NCBI RefSeq assembly: GCF_048544455.1
Contig: NC_133536.1
Span: 166,704,825-166,768,824 of the forward strand
Direction: 5' to 3'
Length of the DNA: 64,000 nt
DNA from: Silene latifolia
Taxonomy: Eukaryota; Streptophyta; Magnoliopsida; Caryophyllales; Caryophyllaceae
Shown here one piece after another: positions 11,071 to 23,759 of the stretch (the first letter of the stretch is position 1; the number at the start of each line of letters is the position of its first letter). Under the pieces are notes generated by a model that did not search any database, was not told the origin of the DNA, and saw only the letters and a list, made by a program, of their open reading frames with translations. The position numbers and the translations under genes were made by a program.

Positions 11071-11836
11071 CCATGTCCATTAATGTGCACATCCCCCTTG
11101 TGATGGGAACCACAAGAGGCGAATCAAGGGCGTGAAGCCATTCCCGATGATGACTCCACTAAGCCGAGGACTCACCTCGAGAACCACAACAACCAAACCA
11201 AATCATCCAATAAATCTCACAATAATCATATTAAGCATCCCAATAAATCAACCATCATCATCTTATATTCAATTAATCAGGCAACTGAGTAGGGAAAATC
11301 CTACCTTTTCGCTAATCCATGAGAGTGCAGCCATCATATAAGCCAAACAAGACTACATATTGAATCCTACAAGTAACAAGCATATGCTATCACTAAACTA
11401 TTCAACATCTACTGATAACTAATAAAAAATTCACCTTGAGACGCAGACCGATGCTGATGACGACAACAATTCAACACGATGACTCCATGCATAGCTCATC
11501 TCCCTTCCCGAATAAATCTTTAAGGCCACCCAAGATGTGAAGAATGGGATGAGAGAATTGAGTGAGAGATTAGTTTTAGGAAAAGAGAAAAGGAACCGTC
11601 GAAAATAATTTTCGTTTAAGACTCCGCATTTTATAATAACGCGCAGACCGACGAGGTACTTGGTCGAGAATGTTAGTACGCCCCACTCGGTCGAGTATCT
11701 TAGCTACTCGGTCGAGTGGCTACTACTAGGTCGCGTAACAAGTTACATTGGTCAACCAATCTCTCCCTCTCCCTTTCTAAGGCTCTCCCTTGATCAAAAG
11801 GTCAATCAACGGGTCCCTAACAGGGCGGGTATTAGC
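11071..11836 (-). repeat. LTR of element C, truncated (3' LTR of C1)
   Basis: It matches the shared C LTR (15984-16810 plus 27557-28069). On the minus strand it starts at 11836, next to the purine tract ttaaggggggaagac, and is interrupted at 11070 by element A. Three ACTCGGTCGAGT-type words lie at 11645-11730, upstream of a TATAAAATG word on the minus strand near 11630. Confidence 0.75.
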
Positions 11837-12886
11837 GTCTTCCCCCCTTAAAAGGAACTTCGTCCCCGAAGTTCGTCCTACAGTTCCTAATGCAACAACA
11901 ACGCAACTCGAAGGGTGACTTAGTACTCATCCGACAAGGAAAGCCACGTAAACTTATGCAACACCAAATCATGCCAAAGTGAACACGACGAGACTATTAT
12001 CGTTACATGTCTAGCACCACCAATTATCGTGACATGGTTTTACATGATTTTGACGACTATGCAAATACTATGTTGTTACTAGATGCAAGCTACTAAACCG
12101 TTTTGGAAAGACCGACTGATGTCATAAAATAGATTAAAGTTATGAAATGACAGTTTAAAGACTAAAATCAATAATACTAAAGAACTTTCGCGAGCTTTAT
12201 AATTTCTTTTACCGTGATAACACCACCCCTCTAAAATGGAACTTCATCCCCGAAGTTCACTCCTACCTATAGGAATGAGGTATACCTATATATAAACACA
12301 ACAAGTATGAAAGCATGTATTACTTGTCTAACAAACATGAGCATGTACGAGACAGAAGTAAAGAAACCATGTTGATATAAATCAGAAATAAAATAACTTG
12401 CAATCATCAAAGCTAGGAAAGGCGTATACAACACACAACACCAACAAGTACGATATGATTATCATGCTATCATCCATACTAACTTCCATATCACTTTTGT
12501 CTCAATTCCAAGCCAAATCGAATACCGTCACCACATCTATCATACGAATACAAAACCATCCCCATATCAATACCAAGATTATTATGAAGATGCATAAAAC
12601 AAATTATAACAACTTAATCTATCATGTCACAATTATTAAAGCAGCTACGGATTCAACACCATGGTACTCGGTCGAGAACCAAAGACAACTCGGTCGAGTA
12701 CTTGGTACTCGGCCAAGTATCAAGTGCTCGGTCGAGTTTCTGAGACCAGAACTCGATATTTCACAACCAACACTAACTACTTCGTAAAAACTTACCTGCA
12801 AAACGAGTATCTAACCAACTACCTACTCTGGAATCTAGGTCTTAACGACCACAACAATACGGTTAACAATATAAATGAAACGGAGC
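11837..12886 (-). other. 3' untranslated region of C1 with purine tract
   Basis: The minus-strand stretch aacttcggggacgaagttcc followed by aaggggggaagac abuts the LTR at 11837-11880, the same layout as in element D (50307-50345). A second copy of 'aacttc...gaagtt' lies at 12239-12262. No ORF is supported. Confidence 0.6.
12655..12750. repeat. ACTCGGTCGAGT-type motif cluster downstream of the C1 ORF
   Basis: Five near-palindromic words of the form (a)ctcggtcgag(t) or ctcggccaag within 90 bp. The same cluster is in C2 at 28805-28885. Confidence 0.65.
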
Positions 12887-14467
12887 TCATATGTCCGCAT
12901 CCTCATCCATGTCCTCGCCGTCACCGGTGCCAGAAGTCCCCTCCCCCTTATATGCTCCTGCCGGGTAGCCACCACCGGTCCACCTCCCTGTCTCATCCAA
13001 CTGACTACCATAGTTAGCTCCCCGCGGTTCCGTGAGACACCCATACTCATAGCTCATCGGGACTCTCCACGCAGTACGAGTCATCCCAAAGCTATGGAAC
13101 ACCTCGGAGTTATCTCTCGGTCTCTCCACCATACCGGCTGAGCAAGGTTAATCCCTATTCCCTGCTGATGTGCCATCTCATGCATGTTCCTCAACACCAC
13201 CGTGGTAGAAATCCGCTCTGTAATCTCACTGATATGCATCCTGGGGTCATGGACAATAGGGTAAGGTGAGTACTAAGTCGGGTAAAAGCTTGGTGGTATA
13301 TGAAGCCCCAGTATCTACCACTCCGGTCATCCTCCCTCGGTGTTGCTCGCGAGGTGTGGGGAAGGTCGCTTGCTTCCCCGAAACAATGACCGGCTCAGGC
13401 AAGTCTAGAAGAATCCCGAGGTCGATCATGTAGTAATGGGGCTGAGGCCGAGGGTCTCCACTACTCGGGTCATACTCCTTTAAGTGGTTAATCACCAGTA
13501 AGTTCTCTGGATCAGGAAGTCTCGTCCACTTGGTCCATTTACCCTCTTAGGAATGGTCCTATTATCTAGTTGCTTAAGCCACTTAGTGTGCCATCGGTAG
13601 TGCTCATCCATGGTGGGAGCAGTCTCAAACAAACCAGTTCCCGATGATGAAGGGCCCTCAAAGTCGGTCAGTCGCTGAGCTAGGCGGTTCACTATGGCTC
13701 CGCAACTAACATTACGTTTCTTGAAGTGAGCCATAAGTGCTAAACTCGCACACACAACCCCGGGAGCACTGTAGTAAAGCCGCTTTCTCCGAAAAGGGTT
13801 AAGGTAGGACACTAAGAGCGTTACCTCATGGGAGTTCAACTTACTCACATCATAATGACCAAACATTAAACAAGTCATCATCCTCAAAAACATGCACAGA
13901 GACATGTATTGGACATCATTAATTAGCATGGCACTCAAGGTCGGGGCGCTTAGGTCGGTAAGATAAGGTAGAAAGTGGGATGCTCCACTCCCAGCTGCGA
14001 CATCACTAATGTATCCCTCCTGCTCGGTCTCTAGCCCAGCGTGTTCAGTAAACTGGTCAAGGGTTAACTCATGGTCGATGTTCAAAGGATGGAAACAAAC
14101 AACTTATCCCTTCACATAATACTCAATGGAACTCAGAAACACTAAGATACGAGTAAGAATTTTTGCGAAGGTGGTACAACCCCTCCATCCCCGAAATCTC
14201 AAATGTATGTGATAGATCTGATTCCATACCCAAGGTTGTAAACATCTCCGGGTCAACATAATGGGTCGCCCTCATGGTTCGACCCATCAAGGCCACGAAA
14301 GCAGCCCGCTGGTTAAAGTTAGCAAAGATTACCGATGGGTACTTGTCTACTAGAGGGACAAGCAATTCTTCGCTTGATTGGCCTTCCTCCATAGCGACAT
14401 TAGCGCGGGTCCTCTTCTTAGGAGGTGCTCTTGGTTTCGGCCTGCTGGAAAAATACAAGTTTAACAA
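12887..14467 (-). pseudogene. Accessory ORF of element C, unit 1
   Basis: Minus-strand fragments in order: 14467-14123 has a basic start (RPKPRAPPKKRTR) and GMEGLYHL; 14085-13492 has ELTLDQFTEHAGL and a long helical part through DRLAQRLTDFEG-like sequence; 13495-13247 and 13132-12887 end in a Gly-rich and acidic tail (GDGEDMDEDADI). Together about 500 codons, with at least three frameshifts or stops. Comparison with C2 at 29126-31961 shows the same protein with different lesions. The core aligns in order with the accessory ORFs of A and B. It is not a gag: there is no zinc knuckle or Retrotrans_gag motif. The function is unknown. Confidence 0.6.
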
Positions 14468-15056
14468 GAATTTTCCGAAATTTATACCATAATAAGTGGA
14501 AATTTTCAGTTTATAAACTTTTCAAACGGAGTTTTAAAACGAATCTTTTTTCTAACAAAAGGCATGAAATATCAACTTAGTAAAGCATTACCACTATCAA
14601 TCGAACCTTTAAGAACATCCTAGAAGAAATCTAAGTGACCAAAAATCAAAAAATTGGGCAAACCCTAGAAATTGTTGGCATCAAATGGGGAGTTTTTGAG
14701 CATAAAAACTATCTTTAGCATGAGTAAATCAACTAATAAGAGTAATTACTAATAAATAAACACCATACAAACATGAATATATGAATTATAAGAGTAGAAA
14801 ATTTTGAATTTGGGGCAAATTTCTCAATTATTTGATTAAAAGTAAAGAGTTTTTCATAGTTACATTACCTTCAGTCGAAAATAGAGTAGAAAGAGCGAAG
14901 GCAAGAACAAATCTGAGGACAAAATTAGCACAAATCACCCAAGTTTATGTTGAGAGAGAAAATTTGAGAAGTTTATGTGTAGCAAGAAGAAGAATGAGGC
15001 ATGAAAATAGAATAAGAGGAAGTTATAGCGTTTCTGGAAATAGAGTGCTGAACCGT
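14468..15056 (-). other. Leader of the C1 ORF, possible intron
   Basis: An AT-rich block on the minus strand. A donor-like GAAG/GTAATG lies at about 14868 and an acceptor-like tract (tttttccag) at about 14450, just before the basic start of the ORF. A TATA-like word (TATAACT, minus) lies at 15021-15027. Together they would make a short spliced 5' leader. This is only a pattern call. Confidence 0.3.
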
Positions 15057-15235
15057 GATAATTGGAGTACTCGGTCGAATACAAGATCTACTCGGTCAAG
15101 TACTTGGTATACTCAGTCGAGTTCTCAAAATTGTGCTTTAAGCCAGCTACTGACCTCTGAGTACTCGGCCAAGTGCCTATATACTTGGTCGAGTTTCGCT
15201 TAGTCGGTCAAGTATCCAATGTACTCGGTCGAGTA
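15057..15235. promoter_or_regulatory. ACTCGGTCGAGT-type motif array upstream of the C1 ORF
   Basis: About eight words such as tactcggtcgaat, actcggtcaagt, actcagtcgagt, actcggccaagt and actcggtcgagt within 170 bp. They match the words in the C LTR U3 (11645-11730 and 27885-27960). The array precedes the ORF on the minus strand. Confidence 0.55.
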
Positions 15236-15963
15236 TACCTTTACCGTAACGGAAATTGAAGATTTTATGAAGAATTCCCCTGCAAAACAACAACATTATT
15301 CGGAGTTCCACTCATTCGGAACTCGTCACGCTTAGACCTTACTTCTATCAAACATTAGGCGCCTTTTCTGCTATGCAACCCACGACGACTTACTTATACA
15401 ACACATTTCACATGTCATAAAATTCCTTTAACAGAAACTAATCATGTCACATGCACACATAGCCTACTCAAACTTGATTATTACCAACACCAAGTAAACA
15501 GTTCAATCTTCATACAAGTCTCTACCCCGTTCATGCATATATTACTAACTCAAGCCATTCATATATTATCATACCTTTACATGTCATACCATTACCATTA
15601 CCATCTACCATTACTTCCTTTATCATATACCACCATACATTAAAACTTTAGACCACTACACGGCTCATCCATAAGACAAGCACACAACATTACACCATAC
15701 TTTTACCCTAGCTACCTCAACCTTTGACACCAAACACAAAGTAACATTCAATAAACCACATATTGCACATCCAACACACATACATAATCCCATACTTTTA
15801 CCCCACATGACGTTGCTGGCTTAAGCATGATGGGGCTGAGATTCTTAGATGAGGGCGCCTTCTCACTCAAAACCTACAAAAGAGGGCTCCTAACACACAT
15901 ACACCATGTTCATTTTAATTTGACACCCTACATTCATTTGATTCATTGGTTTAGGTTCCAAAA
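15236..15963 (-). other. Untranslated leader of C1
   Basis: AT-rich sequence with no ORF that I can support, lying between the primer site and the motif array. Confidence 0.5.
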
Positions 15964-15980
15964 TCGTCGCTCTAATACCA
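15964..15980 (-). other. Primer binding site of element C (tRNA-Met type)
   Basis: The minus strand reads TGGTATTAGAGCGACGA, 3 bp from the LTR end. It is close to the TGGTATCAGAGC used by plant chromoviruses. Confidence 0.75.
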
Positions 15981-17154
15981 GTTTGTAACACCCCCACTTA
16001 CCAAGGAACCCTAACAAGACTTTCTCCAGTAAGTAAGGGCGTTACCATCTCGGTTGCCCGAGGTAAGTATATCAAATAAACAATAACATAACGTTTTCTT
16101 AAAAGTTTTTACAGGTTATACAAATATAATGAATCATTACAAATCTGAAACAACTGAAGGACCACTGAGCACAAGTTACTGTGGCCACAAGCTAGACAGC
16201 TTGATTACTCGATTCTCCTTCACGTTCCGCAAGCAACATAACCACCAGCTTCTGCTAAACAACCTGCTCACCATCCTCGAATGGATCACCACAGTTTTGA
16301 AAACAACAACGGAGCCAGTCAACTGTATATCCAAGATAAGAATACACAATACAAACAATACAACCAATTTAATTATAGTATCCATCTCCACTCCACTAAC
16401 AATCAACAACTGACTACACACTGAAATATGCAGTCCTACCGATTACCCATCGCAACTGGTAATCCTCACCGCCAGTTGGAAGACCGCGGCCATCCCCACC
16501 TAAAACCTGCTCATCGCAACGAGCGCATAACCCATGTCCATTAATGAGCACATCCCCCTTGTGACGGGAACTACATAGGGCAAATCAAGGGCGTGAAGCC
16601 ATTCCCGATGATGACTCCACTCAGGCGAGGACGCACATCGACAACCACATTAACTAAACACCCAAACCAAATCATCCAATATATCACAATCATAATAATA
16701 ATAATATTAAGCATGCCAATAAATCAACCATCATTATCATCTTATATTTAATTAATCAGTCAACTAAGTAGGAAAAATCCTACCTTTTCGCTATTCCATG
16801 AGAGTGCATCTGTTGAACCATATAGTATATATGTTTATGTTTTGATGATGTCAAGGTGTTTTAATATTGTATATACTCATTGCGCGTAATCGTTTGTTTA
16901 AGTCTTTTAGATTAGACTTAACTTTTACAAGCAACAAAGAGAATTGTGATGGAAGTATATGATAGTCAAGCCTCAGTTAAAGATCAAACAATCTGAAGAT
17001 TCATTCAAGAATTATGTGAAGACGAGTCTGCCTAAAGATTAATCAAGATTGGATGATAAAGTAGCCTATACTAGAAGATCTCCTATGAATATTAGAATAG
17101 TATAGGTGATTGTCTCGTAATGGTAACTACGAATGAATTTCTTAAGTTGGTAAA

Positions 17155-17224
17155 GTTATAGCTTTGCAGCTATAACATTACTAGTAAAAGAGCTCAATGT
17201 TATAGCTCTCCTACTATAACATTG
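17155..17224. promoter_or_regulatory. Twin hairpins in 5' LTR of copy 2
   Basis: The same 70-bp double inverted repeat as at 2526-2595, with both stems intact. Confidence 0.6.
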
Positions 17225-17579
17225 AGATGCTGAGTTTATTATACACGACATATATTGTTTCAAAATTTTTTTTGAAAATTGTTTAAAGTTTATTTTAAAT
17301 GTTTTGATAAGAGTTTTTATTTAATAAAGCCCGGTTTAGTGCGGAGTTTGGTTTAATGTTAAACGTTGGTTAGTAGTTTTTTTGGGTCAACTTATGAGTT
17401 GGACCATGCTACTAATTAGGGTTTCAACAAAGCCTCTCTTAAAACCTAAATTCTAACCCATATATTGAGCTACGGTTTGCACGAGTCACGAGGCATGTGA
17501 GCCGTGACATCTCGTGTGACTTAAGGTATATCTTGTAAAGATTTTATTCTGTAAGGAATATCTCTACATATCTTGTATA

Positions 17580-17685
17580 CAACAACAACAACATCAGAGC
17601 CTTAATCCCAAAATGATTTGGGGTCGGCTGACATGAATCATCTTTTCGAACCGTCCATGGGTGAACGCACGCCTCAAAATGCGAA
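17580..17685 (-). mobile_element. SINE fragment (Au-like 3' end)
   Basis: caacaacaacatcagagcc followed by 'aaatgatttggggtcggct' is the reverse complement of the widely shared 3' part of plant Au-type SINEs. Only about 105 bp is present and no tRNA-like A/B boxes are seen. It replaces LTR sequence found in the two other copies. Confidence 0.6.
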
Positions 17686-18109
17686 AATTCTATCATATCT
17701 TAGAATTTATGGTAAAGATAATAATTTAATAAGTTATATTCTTTCTTTTGGAATATTCTCTATTTTCTTTTAGGCTTTAAAGAAAGAAATAATAGAAGAC
17801 ATGATTTGTTGACATATTCTCTATTTCGGCCATTAGGGTTTCTCAAAACCGAGTGTGCCTTGCTCTTTTATTTCTATAATTACTGTCTTTGCAACATTTA
17901 AATGAGTGACCTTAAGCATAAAACTGATTTTATTTTTTACAAAGCAAAACCGTGTATTTCAAGCAGAAAACCGTTTTGTTATTTTTGTAAGGTCGTGTGT
18001 TTTAAACTCATATATTCATTTGATAAGTTATCGTTATAAGATAATAGTACTCAATAGGTTTCTTACTTGTTCATTAACGTGAACCATTGCAAGAATCATT
18101 AGTGCTTTC

Positions 18110-19391
18110 TGTTGGAATATGTGTCCTCCGACAATAATGCGATCACAACTGTTGATCATGATGATCACATGTTTAAATCTCATTTTAAGAATACATGTGG
18201 GATGTAATATTTTTACAGTCAACTGGTCCACACATATCGGTAATGATTGGCTGTCTAGAGTTTGACATTACTGTCGTGCGACGGTGGTGATCAGTTGATC
18301 CCCTTAGGTCATACCTTTAGGGAAATACTCTTAATTGATTATTTAATTAATCGTATGCCGATACGAGTTAATTAAATTGCTTAAAATTGACGGATGATTT
18401 TGTGAGTAAAGTTAACGCGTCTTATTGTAATTTGATTAAATGAGATACGGTCAAGTAATCGAATTGTTTTATTACTTAGATAAAATTATTGTTTATGAAA
18501 CAATTGAAATGGAAATTGAATGAATAATTTATTATAAATACAAGACGTTGTAATTTATAATTTGATAAACCATTTTGGTACAAGTAATTACGAATTACTA
18601 GTCGATTTTGTAAATGACATATTTTATGAGTATGTTGATTTTTAATATGTTAAAAATACATTACAATTTCACATGTCAAGTAACATGTCACATATGTCAC
18701 AATTGACAAATGAGAAAATAAAATGGACTACCCATTTTATTAAGTGTGCCGAAAATTGGAGGGAGTATAAGATTATATTGTGTTAAATATTTTTAGTAGA
18801 AAACACAATTATATCCTAGTCTCCTAGCCTTGCATGCCTAGTTGTTCTTGGGAAGAAAGTTGGCCTCATGCATTGGCCACCTTCCCTCCTCCAACCGGTT
18901 TGGCCATAGTGAAATGATAGAGTTTTTCCTCTATCATTTTATTATTCATTCATCACTACACATATTTTTCTAGTGTAAGAAAATTAACTCTCCATCTTGT
19001 GAAGAATCTTAGAGAAAAATAAACCTCACAAATCTTTCCTCTTGAACCGATTTTTCAAGAGAACAAAAATTAATTTTTGTGTTATATTTTAAGTAAGACG
19101 AATATTGTTACTAGATCAAAATAATATTGGTTATTATGAGTTTTCCTTGGGTATATGCTTTTGGGAGAGATTCTAAACTAGAATCTTGTTCATCCATTGT
19201 TGGAAAGCTAAAGAACTAACAAGAAGGAGATCTTGTTGGTGCCCTTTTAATCCGAAAATCCATTGTAAGGAAAATGATTTCTTCACTTATCTATTTTAGT
19301 TTGCATGCATAAGATTTGTATATAATTTTATGACTAAATTAATTGTAACATATATGAATATGTAAAGTTAATGAGATATAGATTTCTAACA
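18110..19391. mobile_element. Solo LTR, probably Ty1-copia, with 5-bp target duplication
   Basis: It starts TGTTGGAATATGTG and ends TTTCTAACA, 1,282 bp, flanked by ctttc at 18105-18109 and 19392-19396. The surrounding sequence rejoins perfectly with the 3' LTR at 27190-27210. No internal coding region is present, so it is a recombined solo LTR. The family assignment is tentative. Confidence 0.8.
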
Positions 19392-19635
19392 CTTTCTTAT
19401 TAGCGTAAGTTAGTCACTCGAGTATTTAACGGTACTCATTGAGTTACAGCTAGAGTTAGTTGTACGAGTTGGGTTAGTAAATTTGTAATCCGTAGAAAGG
19501 TACTAAATTTATTAATCGAGAATAATGGACGTAGGTTTCGATTTGTGAAACTGAACCACTTCAAAACCGTGTGTCTCCTCTCTTTCATTATTTCGTTTAC
19601 TTTATTTTAATTGTTCATTAGTTAAAGTGTAATCA

Positions 19636-20624
19636 TGGGAGAAAGTGTGTTTGCCCAAGACTGTCATTAGGAGTATTGACACTGTTTGTAGGAATTTCTT
19701 GTGGCAAGGAAGTGAGCATTATGTTAAATCTTATGTTGTGTCATGGGAGAAAGTGTGTATGCCCAGGAAGTATGGAGGGCTTGGCCTCATCAATGCTGGG
19801 ATGTTGAATATTGCAGCAATGGGTAAGTATATTTGGTGGATTATGAATAAGAAGGATCATTTATGGGTGAAGTGGGTTCATGCGATTTATATTAAAGAGA
19901 AGGATTGGATGAGTTACATTCCCTCTCATAGTGCTAGTTGGTCCTGGAAAAAACAATGTGAGGTGAAAGATATTCTTAAAGGAGGATTCATTGGTAACAG
20001 TTGGAACACTATGGGTCGATTATACCATTTCACTGGTATCAATGGATGCTTCCTCTGGTCCGAGATACGGTGGCATCATTTGGTTTGGTCGAGAATTGGA
20101 ATTGGTAAATTTAATTTTATTGCTTGGTTAGCTGTTCAAAACAGTCTGACTAGAGACAGTTAACAAGATTGTTGCCGGGGGAGCGTGGATGTATGCTATG
20201 TGGTTTCTTTGGATGAGTCGCATGCTCATCTTTTTTTCTCTCCCGTGAGTTTAGTTGCGGATGTTTTGCGTTTAGCGTCTGACTGGATTGGTGTTGATAT
20301 TCCTGCACAGTCTACTGTCACATGGTGGCTGTCTATGCGGTTCAGGTCTTTCTTACTGAAGCAAATCATTGGAGCAACCATTTGTGCTTTATTTTATCAA
20401 GTGTGGTATGCTAGGAACAAGTGTTTACATGATCAGGTGTTGTTGATGCCGAAAGTTGCATTTCAAGCAATTAAGCATGTAATTTGTACTAGAGTTAAGA
20501 AAGTTGTATGTAGCAAAATGCAAGTGAAAAACGCTCGGTTGATTGGGAAGCTTATGTCCTAGTCAAATTGGCGTTGTATCGTTTTGATGTTTGGTAATAT
20601 ATGACTTACATTTCGACCAAAAAA
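19636..20624 (+). mobile_element. 5'-truncated L1-type LINE with poly(A) and target duplication
   Basis: Flanked by aaagtgtaatca at 19624-19635 and 20625-20636. The 3' end is a short A-run (20619-20624, extending into the duplication). The content is the end of a LINE ORF2. The 5' truncation, poly(A) and 12-bp duplication are the marks of target-primed insertion. Confidence 0.85.
19645..20562 (+). pseudogene. LINE reverse-transcriptase ORF2, C-terminal part
   Basis: The first part (19645-20163) carries FLWQGSE, SWEKVCMPRKYGGLGLIN and FNFIAWLAV, typical of the region after the RT domain and the zf-RVT domain of plant LINE ORF2 proteins. The second part (20185-20562) continues with ESHAHLFF and YQVWYARN. 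The link between them is broken by two frameshifts: the expected stretch with CMLCG is in a third frame at about 20163-20210. The endonuclease and catalytic RT core were never copied, because the insertion is 5' truncated. Confidence 0.75.
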
Positions 20625-20847
20625 AAAGTGTAATCAATAAACTTTAAATAATAAATTATATACACATAATCGAAAAAAGCTTTCAAAAGTTTTAAATCCT
20701 CAATTCACTTCCCCTCTTTAGTATTTTGGATCGATAGACTCTTCAATTGAGAGCCTCGTGCTCTTGATTGCCTAATCGCAAAGAGGCTGATCTATCTTGT
20801 TTTTCTTTATCCTATCGTTTTATATTCCGCTGCCTATCACATGATAA

Positions 20848-23231
20848 ATGGATTCCAAATATCTCAAGTGTCCCATCTTTGATGGGAAGAATTATGGATT
20901 TTGGAAAAACATGATGACTCACTATGTGAAAGGTCACGATTGGGAGTGCTAGAGGATTATCCAAAATGGACCGCACAAAATCCTGGTTGCATCCACTAAA
21001 GGCACGACCTATGAAAAGAAAGAAGAGGACTATGTCGAGGCCGACTACAAGAAAGCCGGAAAGAACTCCAAAGCAATAAGTCTTTTGCAAAACGGCATGA
21101 CTTCTACAGAGTTCGATCGGTTTTCTTCGTGTTCTACCGCCAAGGAGATATGGGATGGGCTTGAACTAGCTTATGAAGGTACTTCCATTGTTAGGAACCA
21201 TCGAATAGATTTGCTAATGCAAAAATATGAGCTATTTATTATGGAGCCTAATGAGTCCTTGGATAATATGTCTGCAAGGTTTTCAAGCATTATAAAGGAA
21301 CTGAAAAACCTAGGCAGGAAGTTCAGTACTGAGGACATTGCTAGAAAGGTTCTTAGGAGCCTGACTAAAAAGTGGCGTGCCAAAGTCACAGCAATGGATG
21401 AATCACGAGATCTTGAAAACCTCTCCTACCAAGAACTCATTGGTGCTCTCATAGCCCATGAAATTATTCTTAACAAAGATGACGCTGAACCTAGTAGAAA
21501 TAAGAGTATGGCCTTAAAAAGTGAAGATGCCGACTCCGACATAGAAGATGAAACTGTCTTGTTTGCACGCCTTTTCAAAAATAGAATCTTTCGAAACAAA
21601 CAAGCAAAATCATCTTACAACAACAACAAATCGTCCAACAAGAAAGTTACAGAATCAAAGTCATCTTTCGCAAACAGAGTTTGCTTTAAGTGTGGAGAAT
21701 CCGATCACATGATCAAGGATTGTCCAACATGGGAGAAAATCAAGGACAAGACAAAACGCGAGAAGAAAAAGAGAGAGTTCAAACAAGTGATGATGGCTTC
21801 GTGCTGGGGAGACCTTGATTCAGAAGATGACGAGGGATCTGAAGACGACGAAGTAGCCAACCTTTGTCTCAGCATCGTTAGTCTTGACCTAATCTCCGAC
21901 AGCGACGATGAAAGCACGAACTCTCACTCAAACTATTGCTTTCTCGGAGAATCAGACGAAGATGACGATGAAGAGGTAAGTTATCTTGAACTCAAAAAAC
22001 GTGTTAAGAAATTGTCTAAGAGTGCTTTAATTGAATTCTTTGAACAATCTCTCGATAAGTGTCACGAACAGGACTTAGAGATAAAAGATCTGAGGAATAG
22101 ATTCTTGATATTGCAGAAGAGAATCATACTCTGAAGGCCAAAGTTAAAAAGTTAAAATCTAAGGTTATAGTTGAGAAAGCAACAACATTAGATTCTACTA
22201 TGGCTGAAAAGAAAAAATTAGAGTCTGAAGTTATAGCTAATGAAGCTATAACTTTAGACCTAAAGCTTAATATCAAGCATCTTCAAGCCAAAGTTATAGC
22301 TAATGAAGCTATAACTTTAGAACTTAGAAAAGCCAAAGAACTTTTGGAAACTAAGGTCACATCTAATGAAGCAGTGATCTTAGACCAAAAGAAAGAAATA
22401 TATTCCCTTACAAAACAATTAAAGGAATCTAAGACCAACATGATCAATGTTAAGAAACAACATTCCGACATTGTATTCATTCTTAACAAACGATTCCAAG
22501 ACTTTCGTGATAACTTTAAAAGGGATAATGATGTAGATCACACGAAATGTCAAGAAGAGATTAAAACCCTAAAGGATCTACTCTTACATGGTAGGAAGGT
22601 CCATGATAAGTGGGAAGGTAGCACAAAAGTCCTAAACTTCCTAACCGAACAGTCTGACAATAATATGAAGATGGGGTTAGGACATGAGTGCTACAGTCGT
22701 AGAGATCACGCTAAATGCAAATCAACACCTTCGGACTTTGACTTCAGAAAAAGAAAGTATGCTGATCTTCCTGAATATATGATTTGTAATTACTGTGGTC
22801 ATATGGGTCACATCCAAAACAATTATGTTAAAAAGGCTCATGATATATGGAAAAATTTCGACCATGCTAAAACTGTTGACACAACTATCGAGGATGATGA
22901 ATCCCCCATATATGAACCTAACGAATAAAGGAACAATAACTTTTTTTGGTTCTACGACATGGCTTTTGACTACACCAAGAAACCTAGCACTTCACAAAAC
23001 CCTTGTCGACCTAAACTTAGTAAACCTGTTCACAAGGGAAATAGTCATGATAGACCTAGAGAAATTCCTAGACCGAGAGAAAACCCTAAACCTAGAACTC
23101 CTCCCAAGAAAAATAAACCAAGGGTTAGAAAAACGATTAATAGAAAAGTTTGGGTTCAAAAGGATTTAGTATATAGAGTAACTAATCATAAGGGACCCAA
23201 CTTAGCTTGGGCACCTAAAAACTGTATCTAA
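20848..23231 (+). pseudogene. Gag of Sirevirus-like copy 2
   Basis: It starts at ATG 20848 (MDSKYLKCPIFDG), the usual N-terminus of this copia Gag, which also contains the UBN2-type domain (residues about 80-215). TAG at 20950-20952 interrupts it early; the frame is then open from 21085 to 22134. A zinc knuckle CFKCGESDHMIKDC (near residue 280) is intact and is followed by a long acidic and coiled-coil region. A frameshift near 22105 moves the frame, which runs on to 22928 with repeated VIANEAITL units. A second knuckle (CNYCGHMGHIQNNY) has lost its last Cys. The tail to 23231 is Lys/Pro-rich. The extra length after the zinc knuckle is typical of Sireviruses. Confidence 0.8.
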
Positions 23232-23249
23232 TCCCTTCTGCAGGAAGTA

Positions 23250-23759
23250 GTGAAAGAAAACAATCAATGGTATCTTGACAGTGGATGTTCAAGACACATG
23301 GCCGGAGATAAGAATCTTTTTCTTTCACTCAATCCCTTCAATGGTGGAAAAGTGACGTTCGGGGACAACAAAAAGGGTAAAGGAATCGGCATTGGCAAAA
23401 TCGGAATCTCTAAGTCTCACGCGATCAGTGATGTCTATCTCGTGGACGGTCTAAAACATAACTTGCTAAGCATATCTCAACAATGCGACAAAGGTAACAA
23501 AGTTGTCTTCTATACTGATAGTTGTCGCATTATAATCGAAGGAACTAGCAATGTTATCCTTGAAGGCCACAGGAAAGGGAATGTTTATATGGTAGATTTA
23601 AATGCTGTGCCTACTAACTCTTTCTCTTGCATGAAAGTTACACTTGATGATCCATGTTTATGTCATAAGCGGTTTGGTCACATTAGCTCACTAACCTTGA
23701 ACAAACTCAAGAAGTGGGACTTGGTTGAAGGATTACCTAAGATCAAGTTCGACCAATAA
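23250..23759 (+). pseudogene. Copia aspartic protease and GAG-pre-integrase region
   Basis: WYLDSGCSRHMAGD near residue 8 is the active site of copia proteases, with the catalytic Asp-Ser-Gly kept. The later part has GHRKGNVYMVD and CHKRFGH, the GAG-pre-integrase zinc-binding region (H-H-C-C type, continuing CDTCARCK after the stop). TAA at 23757-23759 ends the frame. It shares a frame with the Gag tail, separated by stops. Confidence 0.8.

Larger units (their letters stand above)
16811..20745 (+). repeat. 5' LTR of Sirevirus-like copy 2, with nested insertions
   Basis: It starts TGTTGAACC and ends ...GACTCTTCA. Without the SINE piece, the solo LTR and the LINE tail it collinearly matches the 1,604-bp 3' LTR. 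A roughly 45-bp stretch present in the other copies is missing where the SINE piece sits. Confidence 0.85.

Noticed and set aside
13247-13495. Asp-Thr-Gly-Ala-Ser motif in the C1 ORF, looking like a retroviral-type protease site
   Set aside because: The motif lies near the end of a fragment without other protease motifs, and the same interval is missing from C2 while the rest of the ORF is kept. It is most likely chance.
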